Shown here piece after piece: positions 53,146 through 62,643 of a stretch of DNA of 64,000 nucleotides; the stretch's first letter is position 1; each line of letters begins with the position of its first letter. The stretch covers positions 62,001 through 126,000 of the forward strand of contig JBMNGF010000017.1 in assembly GCA_050949745.1 (NCBI GenBank). The letters are read 5' to 3'. The stretch comes from Syntrophaceticus sp050949745 (GTDB taxonomy: Bacteria; Bacillota; DSM-12270; Thermacetogeniales; Thermacetogeniaceae). Made by a program: the position numbers and the translations under genes. The notes beneath the pieces were generated by a model, which saw nothing but the letters and a program-made list of their open reading frames with translations, made no database searches and was not told the DNA's origin.

Positions 53146-53556
53146 CTAACCCATTATTTTATTCCGATTCCAGTGCTGCTGCTTTTTGGCAGTGTTAGCT
53201 GCAACCAGTGCTCCTGTGCTGCTCAATAGAGTCGGCAAAAAAAGCATCGCTAGGAGTTCGCTTAGGCCCGGAACAAAAGAAGCTGTCATATAAAACAATA
53301 ACAGGACTGTTCCCCCGGTAAACAACCCGATCAGCCCAGCAGAGACCCAGCTCCTGATGCCTCCTTTTTTCCCAGCTGCATAACCACCGCAGAAGACGCT
53401 CAGAAAAAAGACACAGGCGAAATAAGAACTGAGGTGAAAGGTGACTTGATCAGAAATAATGGCATACACGAATGCCAGCAGCACCCCAGCGAGAACGAGA
53501 AGAAAAGAGGCCCCCAGCCCCAGCAGCAAAGCGAAACCTCTTTTATTTTTGTTCAT
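53146..53556 (-). CDS. TIGR04086-family (DUF3792) membrane protein
   Basis: About 136 residues with four transmembrane helices, starting MNKNKRGFALLLGLGASF and containing CGGYAAGKKGGIRSWVSAGLIGL; this matches the TIGR04086 family of Firmicute membrane proteins of unknown function. The ATG at 53556 lies after GGAGGTGATCATA, whereas the ORF's upstream start lacks a site. It is a lone gene. Confidence 0.75.
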   Translation of the reverse strand: MNKNKRGFALLLGLGASFLLVLAGVLLAFVYAIISDQVTFHLSSYFACVFFLSVFCGGYAAGKKGGIRSWVSAGLIGLFTGGTVLLLFYMTASFVPGLSELLAMLFLPTLLSSTGALVAANTAKKQQHWNRNKIMG

Positions 53557-53958
53557 TATGATCACCTCCCACCCTATCTTACGCCCATCATCCACCATTT
53601 ATTACCACCATAGCAATAGGTCAGATTTCTTGATTTCCTGTTCAGTCAGAGAAATGCCAACATTCATTACCGCGACTAGCAATTATTAGAACTAGTTTGG
53701 CCAGGCACCCCTGTCATATAGCATTCTATCCTTCCCTATTGGCCCCTGTTTTTCCCGCCAAAATTGGCACCCCCGCGTCTCCTGAGGCATTCAAGGCATC
53801 ACCCAAGCCTAAAAAAAAAAGAGGTTCTTAGCTCTCCAAATTAGAGAGCGGAACCTCTTTACACTCCATATGAATATTGCCATTAAACCCCATTCTAAAG
53901 CAAATTAAGGTTTAGGATGTCGCCCGGCTCTTGTGTCACGACGCCCGTCCCCCTGTCA
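53557..53958. other. Intergenic region upstream of TIGR04086 gene and downstream of lonA
   Basis: About 400 bases. It has a GGCCAGGCACCCC half-site of family B at 53699, the lonA terminator and a degenerate family A sequence (GTGTCACGACGCCCGTCCCCCTGTCAC) at 53933-53959. Confidence 0.55.
53811..53861 (-). terminator. Strong rho-independent terminator after lonA
   Basis: AAAGAGGTTC...GCTCTC/GAGAGC...GAACCTCTTT hairpin followed by ten T on the minus strand. It lies about 100 bases beyond the lonA stop. Confidence 0.9.
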
Positions 53959-56325
53959 CTACTCTGCAGGAAGAAGGGCTTCACTCAAAACCTGATCCAT
54001 ATGATCAACTAATACAAAGTTGAGTTTTCTCTTGACAGTTTTAGGAATCTCTTCTAGATCTTTTTTGTTTTCTGTGGGTATAATGATCTTTTTGATCCCC
54101 ACACGGTGCGCGGCCAACACCTTTTCCTTGATGCCACCAACTGGAAGAACACGACCGCGCAGGGTGATCTCCCCGGTCATAGCCACATCATGCCTAACAG
54201 GCCTACCGGTCACTGCTGATAATAAAGCTGTCGCCATAGTAATCCCTGCCGAGGGTCCATCTTTCGGAATGGCACCTTCAGGGACGTGAATGTGGATATC
54301 ATGTTTTTCATGAAAGTCATCTGCCAGATCCAGTTCATCTGCTCGGGATCTTACAAAACTCAGCCCAGCTTGGGCTGACTCTTTCATGACATCACCCAGT
54401 TTACCGGTAAGTGTGATCTTACCCTTGCCTTTAAGAATACCCACCTCTATATTGAGTACACTACCACCCACTTCAGTCCAGGCAAGACCTGTAGCAACAC
54501 CTACCTCATTATCTTTCTCCTTGTCGCCAAAGTGGAAACGCGGAATACCCAAAAAGGCATCCACATTGGCCGCCGTAACCTTTGCCTTGTATTTCTTATC
54601 ATTGACAACCTCACGAGCTGTCTTGCGGCAAACGCTGGCGATTTCCCTTTCTAGATTGCGAACACCGGCTTCCCGAGTATACTGCCTGATAATGGTGCGC
54701 AGGGCATTATCTGAGAATTGTAAATGACGCGGTTTGAGCCCGTGTTCCTTCAACTGCTTGGGAATCAGATGGAGTTCAGCTATCTTCATCTTCTCCTCTT
54801 CTGTGTAACCAGGGAGACGAATCACCTCCATCCGGTCGAGCAGCGGCCGCGGTATGTTATGCTCCACATTGGCAGTAGTGATAAACATCACTTTTGACAG
54901 ATCAAAGGGCACCTCAATGTAGTGATCGCTGAAGGCATGGTTCTGTTCAGCATCGAGCACCTCCAGCAGTGCAGAACTGGGATCTCCGCGAAAATCAGCA
55001 TTCATCTTGTCTACTTCATCTAAGAGGAAAACAGGGTTTTTGCTACCCGCCTGCTTCATCCCCTGGATAATCCTGCCCGGCAGGGCACCCACATAAGTCC
55101 GCCTATGGCCACGTATTTCCGCCTCATCTCGTACACCGCCGAGAGAAATGCGCACAAATTTTCGCCCCAGAGCGTGGGCTACCGAACGCCCTAAAGATGT
55201 CTTTCCAACACCAGGTGGCCCGACAAAACAAATAATCGGCCCACGCATCTTGGTCGCCAGCTTACGGATCGCCAAGTATTCTAAAATCCGTTCTTTGGGC
55301 TTCTTCAAGCCATAGTGATCAGCTTCTAATATTTCTTCAGCTTTATCCAACTTAAGGCGATCTCTGGTCTCCTTTGTCCAAGGTAAAGACAAAAGCCAAT
55401 CTAAGTAGTTGCGAACCACCACAGCTTCTGCAACCATCGGAGGCATCTTTTCCAAACGCTCCAACTCTTTAATAGCCTTTTCCTCAACTTCTTCAGGTAA
55501 GTTCGCCTCAGCAATGCGCTCCCTTAATTCATCTACCTCTGCCTGACGGTCATCCTTTTCACCCAATTCCTTTTGGATTGCCCGCACCTGCTCACGTAGA
55601 TAATATTCCTTCTGGGTCTTTTCCATCTGCTTGCGCACACGCATATTGATCTTGCGTTCCAGATCCAAAATCTCCATTTCCCGAGAGAGGATCTCTCCCA
55701 ACTCTTGCAACCTTTCAACGGGGTCAAAAGCCTCAAGTATAGCCTGTTTATCCCCTACACGCAGATTGATATGTGCCGCAATAATATCAGCAAGCCGCCC
55801 TGGATCGTCGATGGAGACAATTGAAACCGCAGTCTCTGGAGAAACCTTCTTGCCTACTTTGACATATTCCTCGAACTGATTAGTTATTGTTCTCATCATC
55901 GCTTCGACCTCTGCGGTCTTTTCGTATTTTTCCTGACATTCATCAATAGCTACCTGGATAAATGGCTCTGAAGAAAGATATCTTTTGATCCGACCTCTCC
56001 TCAGCCCCTCTACGAGCACACGAAATGTCCCCCCAGGCAGTTTAAGCAGTTGCTTAATTTCAGCAATCGTACCTACCTGATAAAGATCACCTTCCCGCGG
56101 CTCATCTGTCTGAGCTTCTCTCTGGGTAACAAGAAATATCTCTCTGTCATGGAGCATCGCCTCATCAATCGCATTGATCGACTTTTCTCTCCCTACATCA
56201 AGATGTATTACCATATAAGGAAATACTAAAAGACCGCGTAATGGAAGCAGTGGTATGAGGCGTTCTTCATCACTACACTGTAATATAATATTCTTATCCA
56301 ATTGTTGATTTTGTTCCTGCGACAT
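53959..56325 (-). CDS. lon: LonA, ATP-dependent protease
   Basis: About 788 residues: N-terminal substrate-binding LAN domain (IPLLPLRGLLVFPYMVIHLDVG), long coiled coil (residues 190-290), AAA+ module (Walker A CFVGPPGVGKTSLG; Walker B PVFLLDEVDK; sensor motifs), and a C-terminal serine-lysine protease (catalytic Ser in PKDGPSAGITMA, Lys in GGIKEKVLAAHRVGIKK). It degrades misfolded and regulatory proteins in the cytoplasm. The ATG at 56325 (MSQEQ) has GGGGGTGG upstream. It follows lonB by about 120 bases, in the usual lonB-lonA order. Confidence 0.97.
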   Translation of the reverse strand: MSQEQNQQLDKNIILQCSDEERLIPLLPLRGLLVFPYMVIHLDVGREKSINAIDEAMLHDREIFLVTQREAQTDEPREGDLYQVGTIAEIKQLLKLPGGTFRVLVEGLRRGRIKRYLSSEPFIQVAIDECQEKYEKTAEVEAMMRTITNQFEEYVKVGKKVSPETAVSIVSIDDPGRLADIIAAHINLRVGDKQAILEAFDPVERLQELGEILSREMEILDLERKINMRVRKQMEKTQKEYYLREQVRAIQKELGEKDDRQAEVDELRERIAEANLPEEVEEKAIKELERLEKMPPMVAEAVVVRNYLDWLLSLPWTKETRDRLKLDKAEEILEADHYGLKKPKERILEYLAIRKLATKMRGPIICFVGPPGVGKTSLGRSVAHALGRKFVRISLGGVRDEAEIRGHRRTYVGALPGRIIQGMKQAGSKNPVFLLDEVDKMNADFRGDPSSALLEVLDAEQNHAFSDHYIEVPFDLSKVMFITTANVEHNIPRPLLDRMEVIRLPGYTEEEKMKIAELHLIPKQLKEHGLKPRHLQFSDNALRTIIRQYTREAGVRNLEREIASVCRKTAREVVNDKKYKAKVTAANVDAFLGIPRFHFGDKEKDNEVGVATGLAWTEVGGSVLNIEVGILKGKGKITLTGKLGDVMKESAQAGLSFVRSRADELDLADDFHEKHDIHIHVPEGAIPKDGPSAGITMATALLSAVTGRPVRHDVAMTGEITLRGRVLPVGGIKEKVLAAHRVGIKKIIIPTENKKDLEEIPKTVKRKLNFVLVDHMDQVLSEALLPAE

Positions 56326-56447
56326 ATAGCCACCCCCTTTTCTCATGGGAAGATGTTATTATTAATCTAACTTCATTCTACCCCAAGCATGATAGTTCCT
56401 GCAACAATTCAAATACCAAGCAATAGAAAAGGAAGGAGCAGGCCATG

Positions 56448-58106
56448 TCATGCAGATACCTGGCTGGCACGGCGAACCGGCAGAAAAGCCAGTCTTATCA
56501 CCTCTTTTAGGTGTTTTACAGGAATTACCTCGATCTGTGCCTCCCGAAATATTTCCTGCCAATTATCTTGGGGAATCAACACCTTTTTAGCACCTGCTCT
56601 GTGAGCGGCTTCTACTTTAGCAACAACCCCTCCTACTGGCTTGACATCACCATGGAGAGAAATCTCTCCGGTCATGGCTATCCGGTGATCGACCTGTTTA
56701 TTGGTGATTGCAGAATAGATTCCCACACAAATGGCTACCCCTGCAGAGGGGCCATCTGTTGGTACTCCACCGGGAAAATTGATATGGATATCATAACTTC
56801 GGGGATCTACATCAAGAAGACCCTTTAATGTTGTAAGAGCATTCTCCACAGAATTCCTGATCATACTCTTGCAGCGCATACGCCTTCCTGCCAGACCGCC
56901 CACCTCTTCTTCCTCTACGATCCCGGTCACCTTAACTTCCCCATGCTCCTGTAGGGGCGAATTAGCTGAAACCTCAATCTCAAGTAGTGTTCCCAAGTTT
57001 GGCCCCATTACAGCAAGACCATTAACCAGACCAACCGCAGGCTTTGCTGGAATTTTTCGCTCCAGACGAGGAGAATATTGGCCGCTGTTCACAACCCATT
57101 CCACGTCAGCAGCCAAGATCTCTTTTTTTCCTCTTGCTTGAGACAATCCGGCGGCGATTTGGATGATATTAACTGCCTCTCTACCATTGCCGGCGTATTT
57201 ATCCACCACATCCAGCACACCTCGCCCTAGGGCGAACCCGACCCTTTCGGCGGCATTAATGGCAATTTTTCTGGTTTCTTCAGGCAGCAGTGACCTGAAA
57301 AAGATCTCCACACATCGTGATCTGATAGCTGGGGGGATCTCATCAGGCAGTCTGGTCGTAGCCCCAATTAGGCGGAAGTCAGCAGGCAACCCATTTTGAA
57401 AAATATCATGAATATGGGCCGGAATATTGGTTTCTTCAGCATTGTAATAGGAGCTTTCTAAAAAAACCTTGCGGTCCTCCAACACCTTTAACAGTTTATT
57501 CAACTGAATGGGATGCAGTTCACCAATTTCATCTATAAAAAGGATTCCCCCATGTGCTTTGGTAACCGCTCCAGGCTTAGGCTGCGGAATTCCAGCCACT
57601 CCCATCGCCCCTGCTCCCTGGTAGATGGGATCATGCACAGATCCGATCAGGGGATCAGCGATACCCCGTTCATCAAAGCGCGCAATAGTAGCATCCATCT
57701 CCACAAACTTGGCATTCATTTTAAAAGGGGACAAGGGGTTAATTTTAGCCTCCTCCAGTACTAACCGGGCAGCTGCGGTTTTCCCCACCCCTGGAGGACC
57801 GTATATCAGCACATGCTGTGGATTTTGACCGCAAAGAGCCGCCCGCAGAGCTTTGAGGCCATCATCTTGCCCGACGATCTCCTCAAAACGCTGAGGCCGA
57901 GTCTTTTCAGCTAAGGGTTCAGCCAATGATATCTTGCGCAGGCGTTGAAGCTTCTCCATTTCCTTTTTCGATTCTCGATCAACTGCCAACCGGGTTCCCT
58001 GTTGGCTGCGCAGCAGATTCCAAAAATACAAACCAACCACAATAACAAAAAAAATCTGAATAACACCAATTAAATCGCTAAAACCTGGATTAAACAAAAT
58101 AACCAC
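56448..58106 (-). CDS. lonB: LonB, membrane-anchored sporulation-type Lon protease
   Basis: The 552-residue protein has an N-terminal transmembrane segment (VIQIFFVIVVGLYFWNLL), no LAN domain, an AAA+ module (Walker A YGPPGVGKTAAARL, Walker B HGGILFIDEIGEL) and a Lon protease domain (PTDGPSAGVAI; GGVVAKVEAAHRAGAKK). This is LonB, active in the forespore of Bacillus and common in spore formers. Start GTG at 58106. Its presence together with sigH supports a sporulating organism. Confidence 0.95.
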   Translation of the reverse strand: MVILFNPGFSDLIGVIQIFFVIVVGLYFWNLLRSQQGTRLAVDRESKKEMEKLQRLRKISLAEPLAEKTRPQRFEEIVGQDDGLKALRAALCGQNPQHVLIYGPPGVGKTAAARLVLEEAKINPLSPFKMNAKFVEMDATIARFDERGIADPLIGSVHDPIYQGAGAMGVAGIPQPKPGAVTKAHGGILFIDEIGELHPIQLNKLLKVLEDRKVFLESSYYNAEETNIPAHIHDIFQNGLPADFRLIGATTRLPDEIPPAIRSRCVEIFFRSLLPEETRKIAINAAERVGFALGRGVLDVVDKYAGNGREAVNIIQIAAGLSQARGKKEILAADVEWVVNSGQYSPRLERKIPAKPAVGLVNGLAVMGPNLGTLLEIEVSANSPLQEHGEVKVTGIVEEEEVGGLAGRRMRCKSMIRNSVENALTTLKGLLDVDPRSYDIHINFPGGVPTDGPSAGVAICVGIYSAITNKQVDHRIAMTGEISLHGDVKPVGGVVAKVEAAHRAGAKKVLIPQDNWQEIFREAQIEVIPVKHLKEVIRLAFLPVRRASQVSA

Positions 58107-58442
58107 GACTCCTATCCTGGTAATCTCTAATAGTTATCCCTCATTATTACCAGATATCGTGGTTTTTAACCTTGACGGCACTGCCTTAAAACAATAAAGC
58201 AAGCCTGACAATTGACAGGTGGGAAGTGGAAAAGTGGGACTTAAGTGACAGGTGTGAAGTGGGAGGTTAAAGATGGGAAAAGAGGTGGGACATCGGAGGT
58301 CAGAGGCCGGGTCTCCCCGTCCCCAATGCATACGTGTATAATGCATAAAAAGGCCGCTATCCCGCTTCAGGCAAGGGATTGCGGCCTTTTTTATGTCTTG
58401 GTGTAAAATCAGAATACAACAGGAACTGTCCCCGGTGCATAC
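58107..58442. other. Intergenic region between clpX and lonB
   Basis: About 340 bases, with G/T-rich degenerate repeats (GTGGGAAGTGG, GTGGGAGG) at 58205-58290, the clpX terminator, and a partial family A element (AACAGGAACTGTCCCC) at 58418-58433. Confidence 0.55.
58347..58393. terminator. Terminator after clpX
   Basis: AAAAAGGCCGC/GCGGCCTTTTTT stem with an inner paired part; works in both directions and lies just beyond the clpX stop. Confidence 0.85.
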
Positions 58443-59696
58443 TTATGCTGTTTCGCTCTTTTTCTTGCGATCTTCGGTTACCAATATCGGTTCCTCTTTT
58501 TTCTCAATAACATCTTTGGTTATCACACACTTGGTTATTTCTTTCCTGGAAGGTATCTCATACATCACATTGAGCATGATATCCTCCAGGATTGCCCTCA
58601 GACCACGAGCTCCTGTCTTTCTGCGCACAGCCTCTTTAGCCACAGCGTGAAGAGCTTCATCTTTGAATTCCAAAGCTACCCCATCTATTTCGAAGAGCTT
58701 CTGATACTGTTTCGCTTGGGCATTTTTGGGCTCGGTCAGTATTCGGACCAGTGATTCCTCATCCAATGCCTCAAGTGTAACAATTACCGGAACCCTTCCT
58801 ACAAACTCGGGAATCAAGCCATATTTCAAAAGATCCACCGGCATAATCTGGCTCAAGATTTTGCCTATCTCTTCTTCCTGCCGGTTGATCTCCGCTCCAA
58901 AGCCAATAGTCTTCTTTCCGATACGATTCTGAATAATCTTTTCTATTCCTTCGAAAGCACCACCACAAATAAACAGAATATTGGTTGTATCGATCTGGAT
59001 AAATTCCTGGTGGGGATGCTTTCTGCCTCCCTGTGGAGGCACACTGGCAACTGTACCCTCCAGTATCTTCAATAGAGCCTGCTGTACTCCCTCCCCGGAG
59101 ACATCCCGGGTAATGGACGGATTCTCTGTTTTGCGAGCGATTTTATCTATTTCATCAATATAGACGATACCCTTTTCTGCCTTTTCCACATCATAGTCAG
59201 CAGACTGAATCAGCTTAAGCAGAATATTTTCTACATCTTCCCCCACATAGCCAGCCTCGGTCAATGATGTTGCATCAGCAATAGCAAAGGGAACATTGAG
59301 AATTTTGGCCAATGTCTGTGCCAGCAAAGTTTTCCCACAGCCAGTAGGCCCAAGCATAACTATATTGCTCTTTTGCAGCTCCACGTCATCTGCCTGCATC
59401 CCAACATTGATCCGTTTGTAATGATTATATACAGCTACTGACAGTGTTTTTTTGGCATGTTCCTGTCCGATAACATACTGACCGAGAATCTCATTGATCT
59501 CCTGCGGTTTGGGGATATCACTTAATTCTAATTCAGTGTCCTCACCCAGTTCTTCCTCGATAATTTCATTGCACAGTTCAATGCACTCATCGCAGATGTA
59601 AACACCGGGACCTGCAACCAATTTCTTTACCTGGTCCTGCAGTTTGCCGCAGAAGGAACACTTCAGTTGTCCTTTTTCATCACCAAATTTGTACAT
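58443..59696 (-). CDS. clpX: ClpX, ATPase subunit of ClpXP protease
   Basis: The 417-residue protein has an N-terminal zinc-binding domain (CSFCGKLQDQ; ICDECIELC), then the AAA+ core with Walker A LGPTGCGKTLLAQTLA, Walker B GIVYIDEIDKIAR and the pore loop GYVGED, and the IGF loop region for ClpP docking (KKTIGFGAE). It unfolds tagged proteins and feeds them to ClpP. GGGAGGTG precedes the ATG. It lies 29 bases after clpP, in the conserved tig-clpP-clpX order. Confidence 0.97.
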   Translation of the reverse strand: MYKFGDEKGQLKCSFCGKLQDQVKKLVAGPGVYICDECIELCNEIIEEELGEDTELELSDIPKPQEINEILGQYVIGQEHAKKTLSVAVYNHYKRINVGMQADDVELQKSNIVMLGPTGCGKTLLAQTLAKILNVPFAIADATSLTEAGYVGEDVENILLKLIQSADYDVEKAEKGIVYIDEIDKIARKTENPSITRDVSGEGVQQALLKILEGTVASVPPQGGRKHPHQEFIQIDTTNILFICGGAFEGIEKIIQNRIGKKTIGFGAEINRQEEEIGKILSQIMPVDLLKYGLIPEFVGRVPVIVTLEALDEESLVRILTEPKNAQAKQYQKLFEIDGVALEFKDEALHAVAKEAVRRKTGARGLRAILEDIMLNVMYEIPSRKEITKCVITKDVIEKKEEPILVTEDRKKKSETA

Positions 59697-59725
59697 TAAC
59701 GCGCACCTCCCTTAGGGATTGGGAT

Positions 59726-60334
59726 TTACACCTTCTTATCAACCCGATGTGTCATTACCTCATCAATGATACCATACTCTAGTGCTCCCTGAGGATCCAT
59801 AAAATGGTCGCGATCAGTATCCTTTTCTATTCTCTCTAAAGGCTGACCTGTCAGTTCTGCGAGGATATGATTAAGACGCTCCCTTACTTTAATGATGCGC
59901 TTAGCATGAATCTCAATATCAGAAGCCTGACCCTGGGCACCTCCCAAAGGCTGATGAATCAATATCTCGCTGTTGGGAGTAGCGAAACGTTTCCCCTTGT
60001 TTCCGGCAGCTAACAAGAACGCCCCCATACTGGCTGCTAAGCCTACACACATTGTAGAAACGTCCGGTTTCACATAACGCATAGTATCAAAGATTGCCAT
60101 ACCAGCAGTAATTGACCCGCCAGGAGAGTTAATGTAAATAAAGATATCCTTATCCGGGTCCTCCGCTTCAAGAAACAGAAGCTGTGCAATGATAATATTT
60201 GCTACATTATCATCTATAGGAGTACCCAAAAAAATGATCCTATCCTTTAATAACCGTGAATAGATATCATATGACCTTTCACCACGATTCGTCTGTTCCA
60301 CAACAACAGGAACCAAATATTGCGCCTTATTCAT
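59726..60334 (-). CDS. clpP: ClpP, protease subunit of ClpXP
   Basis: About 202 residues. The catalytic triad is visible: Ser in GLAASMGAFLL, His in EILIHQPLGG and Asp in the EKDTDRDHFMDP region. It forms the double heptamer chamber of ClpXP. The ATG at 60334 (MNKAQYLVPVV) has AGGTGA 5 nt upstream; the short propeptide-like extension above it lacks a site. It follows tig by about 110 bases with a terminator-like hairpin between. Confidence 0.96.
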   Translation of the reverse strand: MNKAQYLVPVVVEQTNRGERSYDIYSRLLKDRIIFLGTPIDDNVANIIIAQLLFLEAEDPDKDIFIYINSPGGSITAGMAIFDTMRYVKPDVSTMCVGLAASMGAFLLAAGNKGKRFATPNSEILIHQPLGGAQGQASDIEIHAKRIIKVRERLNHILAELTGQPLERIEKDTDRDHFMDPQGALEYGIIDEVMTHRVDKKV

Positions 60335-60396
60335 TAGTTCACCTGCTCTCATATTCTTTTTTCCTTCTCTCTAATATACCAAATAAATGAATCTGT

Positions 60397-60435
60397 TAAA
60401 AGAGGCCGCAGCAAATCATAATCCGCGGCCTTTTT
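60397..60435 (-). terminator. Terminator between tig and clpP
   Basis: GGCCGC/GCGGCC stem with a 15-base loop; on the minus strand it is followed by TCTTTT. It should limit read-through from tig into clpP. Confidence 0.7.
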
Positions 60436-60463
60436 AGATCAACCCCTATGGTCAATTAATCAA

Positions 60464-61864
60464 TTAAGCATCCTCTGGTGGTTGGGGTTCTTCTAGACCA
60501 GCTTCCTGATGAGCTTCCTCTCCTGATTCTGCCTCTTGTTCTACCTCTTGTTCTACCTCTTCCTGTGGCTCTTCAGTAAGCGCAACTGCATTTTCAGCCA
60601 GAAAATCCTGCACTTTATCAAAAAGCAGTCCCTCTTCAATCAAAGCCAGTTGGTTACGTGCAGCCAAATCTGCACGGATCTTATCTGTCTCTACATTATA
60701 CTGGGCAGCCAGGTCATCTATTTCTTGTTCTAATTCTTCAGGAGTCACTTTAATTCCTTCTGCCTTGGCCACTGCACTTAGCACAAGCTGTGTTTTAATG
60801 GTATTACGCGCACTTTCCTCCAGCTCCTGACGCAGCCCCTCGTTATCCTTATTGCTCAACTTTAAATAATCATCAACACTGAGCTGTTGCATAGCCAAGC
60901 GCTGTACAAAGCGATTTGTTTCTTGTCTTAGCTGTTGATTAAGCAAAGATTCTGGAATATCCACTTCAACTCCATCAACGACCTTGCTAACAACTCTCTC
61001 CTTAAAAATGCGCTTGGCGTTAATATGCCCTGTCTCTTCCATTTTAGTGCGCATAAACTCTTTAAATTCATCAAGAGTTGAATACTCGCTGACATCTTTG
61101 GCAAACTCATCATCCAGTTCAGGATATTCCTTAACCTTAACAGCTGTAACCTTTACCTTAAATTCGGCTTCTTTGCCTTCCAGATCTTCGTATTGATAAA
61201 CAGAAGGCAAATTCATAGTGAATTCCTTTTCTTCACTTACATTCATGCCCAATAAGTGAGCATCCAAACCAGGAATAAACTTTGCAGCCCCAACTTCTAT
61301 AGGCTGCTCAGACTTGGTTAGCCGCGGCTCAATATCTCCATCGATCTTTGTCTCCAGCTCGATAACAGCCACATCCCCGTCATCTATTGCTTTGTCGCCT
61401 GCATCAACAAGCCGGCCATGCCGCTGCTGCAATAGTTTAAGCTGATTCTCTACTTCATCATCCCCCACTTTTACTTCAGGGACAACAGCAGAAACCCCTT
61501 TGTATTCTCCCAATTCAACTTCCGGAAGCACCTCAACCTTGACATCAAAAATGAAGGGTTTTCCTTCCTCCATCTGCACAATGTCAATCTCTGGTTGTTG
61601 TATCGGTTCGATGGCAGTTTCTCGAACTGCTTCTTCATAAGCCTCAGCGAGGAGGATCTCCACGGCTTCCTCATAAAGAACCTCTTTACCTAAACGTGCT
61701 TCCAGGATCGAGCGTGGTGTCTTTCCTTTACGGAAGCCAGGGATTACAACTCTTTTAACAACTTTGCGGTAGGCCTGATCGAGAGCAGCAGCTACCTTTT
61801 CCTCTTCTACTTCCACATGAATAGATGCCTGGTTTTTTTCTATACTTTCCAGGGTTACTTGCAT
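60464..61864 (-). CDS. tig: Trigger factor
   Basis: The 466-residue chaperone has an N-terminal ribosome-binding domain with the signature GFRKGKTP near residue 44, a central FKBP-type peptidyl-prolyl isomerase domain (residues 150-240) and a helical C-terminal chaperone domain. It binds nascent chains at the ribosome exit. The last 35 residues are an acidic Glu/Gln/Ala low-complexity tail that makes it longer than the usual 430 residues. GGAGGAG precedes the ATG. Upstream lies tRNA-Leu. Confidence 0.96.
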   Translation of the reverse strand: MQVTLESIEKNQASIHVEVEEEKVAAALDQAYRKVVKRVVIPGFRKGKTPRSILEARLGKEVLYEEAVEILLAEAYEEAVRETAIEPIQQPEIDIVQMEEGKPFIFDVKVEVLPEVELGEYKGVSAVVPEVKVGDDEVENQLKLLQQRHGRLVDAGDKAIDDGDVAVIELETKIDGDIEPRLTKSEQPIEVGAAKFIPGLDAHLLGMNVSEEKEFTMNLPSVYQYEDLEGKEAEFKVKVTAVKVKEYPELDDEFAKDVSEYSTLDEFKEFMRTKMEETGHINAKRIFKERVVSKVVDGVEVDIPESLLNQQLRQETNRFVQRLAMQQLSVDDYLKLSNKDNEGLRQELEESARNTIKTQLVLSAVAKAEGIKVTPEELEQEIDDLAAQYNVETDKIRADLAARNQLALIEEGLLFDKVQDFLAENAVALTEEPQEEVEQEVEQEAESGEEAHQEAGLEEPQPPEDA

Positions 61865-61964
61865 TTATGCTCCTCCTCATTCTTTGCTTGCCATTATCAT
61901 ATTTTCAGGCATCCCTGGCTGTGAATAGCAAAACCAAGCATGCCTACTAAAACAGTACAACTTT

Positions 61965-62049
61965 TGGTGCGGGAGAAGGGATTTGAACCCTTATGGTTTA
62001 ACCCATCGGATCCTAAGTCCGACGCGTCTGCCAATTCCGCCACTCCCGC
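61965..62049 (-). tRNA. tRNA-Leu (anticodon TAG)
   Basis: Class II tRNA with a long variable arm, acceptor GCGGGAG/CTCCCGC, anticodon TAG in GGACT-TAG-GATCC, encoded CCA. Confidence 0.95.
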
Positions 62050-62124
62050 GCTTACGTAGCAATGATAGCACCGCTTATTTTGTTCGTCAAGTCAATTTTG
62101 AGGGAAAATGTTAATTACAATGAT

Positions 62125-62138
62125 TATAATCGATTATA
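62125..62138. promoter_or_regulatory. Perfect 14-base palindrome, candidate operator
   Basis: TATAATCGATTATA, in an A/T-rich stretch between tRNA-Leu and the small membrane protein gene. It resembles Fur-superfamily half-sites, but no protein can be assigned. Confidence 0.3.
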
Positions 62139-62316
62139 GCAACTTAAAACAACTTAAAATGATGGTAGCTGATGAATAGTAGCGGTTTACTGGCAACTTG
62201 TTCTGTTGTTCACGATGTCTGTTAAGATTATATTTCCAAAACAGCAGAATAAATATCCCCCTCATCCGGTTACATTAAAAGCAACCGAAATAAGCAGCAA
62301 AAGGAGAATGTATAGT

Positions 62317-62421
62317 ATGGAAAAGTTATTGGCCGTTCTGCTCCTCTTTCTCCTAGGGGGAACTCTTGGTTATATATTCTACACAAATATCATTATCCCC
62401 TTGCGCAAACCTCCATCCTAA
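62317..62421 (+). CDS. Tiny single-pass membrane protein, 34 residues
   Basis: From the ATG at 62317 (AAAGGAG about 10 nt upstream) it encodes MEKLLAVLLLFLLGGTLGYI followed by a short basic, Pro-rich tail (PLRKPPS). It has one transmembrane helix and no recognised family. The longer upstream frame has no ribosome binding site. Confidence 0.5.
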   Translation: MEKLLAVLLLFLLGGTLGYIFYTNIIIPLRKPPS

Positions 62422-62468
62422 TAAAGCAAAAAAATTGCACAGAGCATAATTATAATAATGAAAAAGAA

Positions 62469-62504
62469 GACAGTCTTTTCACAATTTCATAACAAAAGAC
62501 TGTC
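62469..62504. repeat. GACAGTCTTTT inverted repeat (family A-like hairpin)
   Basis: GACAGTCTTTT and AAAAGACTGTC arms around a 14-base loop. It shares the GACAGTC core with family A, and may also stop transcription. Confidence 0.6.
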
Positions 62505-62643
62505 CCTCTATTAGTTGCTGCAAACCTGCCAGTAATTATATCCATCAACACAACTAGAGCACATTTACAAGAAACACTAACAAAAATAACAAAAGCAGGT
62601 TATAAATCCGTACAGTTTTTATCCGGATATTTATATTGAATAT